64,000 nt of DNA from CAVPDG01 sp963702535 (GTDB lineage: Bacteria; Chloroflexota; Anaerolineae; Anaerolineales; UBA4823). The translations under genes were made by a program, and so were the position numbers. The notes under the pieces are model-generated. The model was not told the DNA's origin. It searched no databases and saw only the letters and a program-made list of their open reading frames with translations. Within the stretch, counting starts at the first letter, position 1; every line of letters begins with the position of its first letter. Shown here in pieces: positions 63,823 through 64,000 of this stretch. The DNA is taken from the NCBI GenBank assembly GCA_963702535.1, contig CAVPDG010000016.1, forward strand, positions 62,001-126,000, given 5' to 3'.

Positions 63823-64000
63823 ATGAGATTACCCGGCTTGATCGACCCGCACGTCCACGTCCGCGAACCGGGCGCCACGCACAAGGAGGATTGGGACACA
63901 GCCACCGCGGCCGCCCTGGCAGGCGGCTTTACAACGATCCTGGCCATGCCCAACACGCAGCCGCCGGTGAGCGGAGAGGAAAGCCTGCGCCAGGCGCTGG
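63823..64000 (+). CDS. pyrC: Dihydroorotase, CAD-like (partial, runs off the window)
   Basis: Only 59 residues are present. MRLPGLIDPHVHVREPGATH is the metal-binding HxH motif of dihydroorotase, followed by KEDWDTATAAALAGGFTTI and MPNTQPPV, close in style to the eukaryotic CAD-type enzyme, which also starts almost at LPGLID. It closes carbamoyl aspartate to dihydroorotate in pyrimidine synthesis. The ATG overlaps the stop of a short upstream frame (63755-63826) by ATGA, and GAGGAGG lies about 11 bases before it. Confidence 0.88.
   Translation, partial: MRLPGLIDPHVHVREPGATHKEDWDTATAAALAGGFTTILAMPNTQPPVSGEESLRQAL

Overview
The window looks like a fragment of a Chloroflexota chromosome, most like the Anaerolineae. 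This is inferred from family content: three DUF5667-type membrane proteins with Pro/Thr-rich tails beside ECF sigma factors, Tad/Flp pilus parts, a FadF/EMO-like Fe-S oxidoreductase, a UbiA/UbiD pair of the kind used for menaquinone, a menaquinol-type Rieske/cytochrome b complex, a MttB-family protein without pyrrolysine, and a CAD-like dihydroorotase. The DNA is GC-rich with genes on both strands. More than twenty genes are split by one or more frameshifts while both halves keep their family motifs. This includes rsmA, acnA, surE and the Rieske gene, so uncorrected sequencing indels are the simplest overall explanation. I give repaired coordinates and mark approximate shift points.

Region by region. 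1-7 kb: alpha/beta hydrolase, MerR-type regulator with its own 19-bp-spacer promoter, a HAD remnant, a Mth938-like protein, and a secreted beta-helix repeat protein lying between copies of a DUF998 gene, ending in a decayed DUF998 copy and a 34-A run. 6.9-12 kb: a heavily frameshifted operon of a single-chain restriction-modification enzyme followed by two further nuclease-like genes. 12-17.5 kb: small membrane protein, UvrA-like ABC ATPase bracketed by a 20-bp direct repeat, YdcZ-type transporter, MttB-family methyltransferase. 17.6-27.6 kb (all minus): FadF/EMO-like oxidoreductase, S41-like protein, L,D-transpeptidase, then UbiA, an ABC importer and UbiD. 27.6-31.6 kb (plus): roadblock, V4R, response regulator, polyprenol-phosphate glycosyltransferase, MFS. 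31.7-36.4 kb: rsmA and cell-surface polysaccharide genes (LCP ligase, sugar transferase, flippase). 36.6-47 kb: three DUF5667 proteins, two with ECF sigma factors, around TadE/Tad genes, one of which is fused to Calx-beta repeats. 47-56.5 kb: 4.5S SRP RNA, aconitase, folate genes folP and folK, STAS-like and terpene-cyclase-like proteins, thiolase, GH1 glycosidase, GNAT protein. 56.5-62 kb: tRNA-Ser(GGA), a 48-residue Flp pilin, and a Rieske/cytochrome b/two dihaem cytochrome c operon. 62.5-64 kb: surE and the start of pyrC behind a leader with tandem terminators.

The genes fit a respiring menaquinone user that oxidises acyl-CoAs (ETF oxidoreductase, thiolase, aconitase) and invests in a decorated surface (exopolysaccharide, LCP, Tad-type pseudopilins, beta-helix protein). 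The best candidates for undescribed biology are the ECF-sigma/DUF5667/TadE-Calx-beta cluster, the UbiD-ABC importer-UbiA operon, the R-M operon with two accessory nuclease-like genes, a family of long intergenic palindromes (one with an empty-site-like partner), and the pyrC leader.
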